DNA from: Ideonella sp.
GTDB taxonomy: Bacteria; Pseudomonadota; Gammaproteobacteria; Burkholderiales; Burkholderiaceae_C
Reading direction: 5' to 3'
DNA length: 64,000 bases
NCBI RefSeq assembly: GCF_016702655.1
Contig: NZ_JADJDO010000001.1
Coordinates: forward strand, 616,455-680,454
Position numbers and translations under genes: made by a program. The notes beneath the pieces are model-generated. The model ran no database searches. It saw only the letters and a list, made by a program, of their open reading frames with translations, and had not been told where the DNA came from. Positions 62,962-64,000 of the stretch are shown piece by piece. The stretch's first letter is position 1. The number at the start of each line of letters is the position of its first letter.

Positions 62962-63951
62962 TCAGCTGTTGAAGACCGGCGCGAGCGGCGGCAGCGAGGC
63001 CGCGTTGGCCTCGATCCATGCTGCCGTGCGGCGCAGACCATCCTCGAGGTCGACCGAAGCCCGGAAGCCGATCAGGTCTCTCGCCTTGTCCACGTTGGGG
63101 ATGCGCAACTCGATGTCGGCCGACAGGGCGGGCCGGAACTGGATGCGCGAGCGCGACCCGACGACACGGCAGACCGCCTCGGCCAGGCCGTAGATCGTCG
63201 TCACGGCGCGCGCGTTGCCGATGTTGAAGGACTCGCCGATCGCCGCCGGGTGCTCGAGCGCCGCGAGCACGCCGTCGACCATATCGTCGACGTAGCACCA
63301 GGCGCGGATCTGATTGCCGTCGCCAAAGATCAGCAGATCCTCGCCGGCAAGCGCCTTGCGGATGAAGATGGACAACGCGCCCTCGCCGGTCTGCCCGGGA
63401 CCGTAGACGTTGAACGGACGCACCGACACGGTCGGCAGCCCGTACTGCTGGAAGTAGGCGTGCGAGAGATGCTCGCCGGCGAGCTTGCTCACCGCGTAGG
63501 TCCAGCGCGCCTCGCCGACCGCGCCCGCCACGGTCTGCGCGTCCTCGCCGACCTTGAACGCGCGCGAGCCGAAGACCTCGGAGGTCGAGAACTCGACAAA
63601 GCGCTCGACGCCACCGGCCTCGTGCGCAGCCGCGAGCGCATTCGCGGTGCCTATCATGTTGACGCGCATCGTCGCGACGGGGTCGCGCACCGTGCTGTCG
63701 ATGCCGGCGATCGCCGCCGCATGAATGACGATCTGCGCGCCCTGCATGGCGCGGGCGAGGTGCGGGAAGTCGAGCACGTCGCCCTCGATCTGGCGCACGT
63801 TCGGATGCCGCGCGTAGAGGCTGTCCTTCAGCGTGTTGCGCGTGTAGTTGTCGTACACGACGATGCGATTCGCGTCGGCCAGGCGGGCGATCAGCATACT
63901 CGCGATGAACCCGGCGCCGCCCGTGATGAGTATCGTCCTGTCACGAATCAT
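62962..63951 (-). CDS. NAD-dependent epimerase/dehydratase (extended SDR)
   Basis: A 329-residue extended SDR with ILITGGAGFIASMLI (about 7-21), HAAAIAGIDSTV, FSTSEVFGS, the catalytic YAVSK and RPFNVYGPGQTGEGA. It resembles UDP-sugar 4-epimerases or 4,6-dehydratases. The exact substrate is not readable. It is the first gene of a leftward run (SDR, DegT, acyltransferase, GT, flippase, epimerase, GT, methyltransferase) that ends at the repeat region. Confidence 0.85.
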   Translation of the reverse strand: MIRDRTILITGGAGFIASMLIARLADANRIVVYDNYTRNTLKDSLYARHPNVRQIEGDVLDFPHLARAMQGAQIVIHAAAIAGIDSTVRDPVATMRVNMIGTANALAAAHEAGGVERFVEFSTSEVFGSRAFKVGEDAQTVAGAVGEARWTYAVSKLAGEHLSHAYFQQYGLPTVSVRPFNVYGPGQTGEGALSIFIRKALAGEDLLIFGDGNQIRAWCYVDDMVDGVLAALEHPAAIGESFNIGNARAVTTIYGLAEAVCRVVGSRSRIQFRPALSADIELRIPNVDKARDLIGFRASVDLEDGLRRTAAWIEANAASLPPLAPVFNS

Positions 63952-64000
63952 CGGGGAATTCTACCCACTGCCATGCCGCCTAGAATCGCATCACGATGAA

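Overview
The window is high-GC bacterial chromosome that looks like a betaproteobacterium of the order Burkholderiales. The evidence is the gene order (fabH-fabD-fabG-acpP-fabF-rpoE-rseA-rseB-mucD-lepA-lepB-rnc-era-recO-pdxJ-acpS), the presence of both CheZ and CheD, and a BetR-free, plain rluC/rne divergent pair. Genus is not resolvable by eye. Genes are dense, and many neighbours overlap by 4 bases (ATGA, GTGA or TTGA), which implies translational coupling.

Region 1 (1-3116) is the end of a chemotaxis cluster. cheR-cheD-cheB runs left and cheY-cheZ runs right from a shared spacer that carries two FliA (sigma-28)-like promoters pointing apart. Region 2 (3118-6735) is a leftward operon: rluC, an OsmC-like protein, a HAD phosphatase, a Rieske protein and an S49 signal-peptide peptidase. 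Region 3 (6736-10406) is the RNase E gene, with a long leader that contains a perfect 13-bp hairpin.

Region 4 (10494-30527) is a long leftward series of essential genes. It covers fatty acid and phospholipid synthesis (DUF177, rpmF, plsX, fabHDG, acpP, fabF), the envelope-stress sigma factor with its regulators (rpoE, rseA, rseB, mucD) and the lepA-lepB-rnc-era-recO-pdxJ-acpS-nagZ group. Repeats interrupt it: a 268-bp MITE-like element between rpmF and DUF177, palindrome clusters, and an in-frame repeat-like insertion inside era. Region 5 (30570-33435) holds maf, a tetrapyrrole-methylase-family enzyme and a DEAD-box RNA helicase.

Region 6 (33536-63951) is a surface-polysaccharide locus. It has the complete dTDP-L-rhamnose set (rfbBDAC), a WecA-like initiating transferase, and genes for a diacetamido-uronic acid nucleotide sugar (TviB/WbpA-like, WbpB-like, WbpD-like, WbpE-like and a WecB/WbpI-like epimerase). 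It also has a WbpM/CapD-like dehydratase, a second initiating sugar transferase, a KpsC-like Kdo transferase, several glycosyltransferases, a Wzx-type flippase, an acyltransferase and two further DegT aminotransferases. No polymerase (Wzy), chain-length regulator (Wzz) or ABC exporter is visible.

The most striking feature is that this locus carries three clear frameshifts (a glycosyltransferase near 43.17 kb, the sugar transferase near 52.48 kb and the 2-epimerase at 58.08 kb) and one probable one (a Cys-rich exported protein near 41.2 kb). None is visible in the 40 kb of housekeeping DNA before it. It also contains an intact VapB-like antitoxin beside a gutted VapC toxin remnant, followed by about 900 bp of interleaved inverted repeats. 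I saw no tRNA, rRNA, CRISPR array, prophage or transposase gene.
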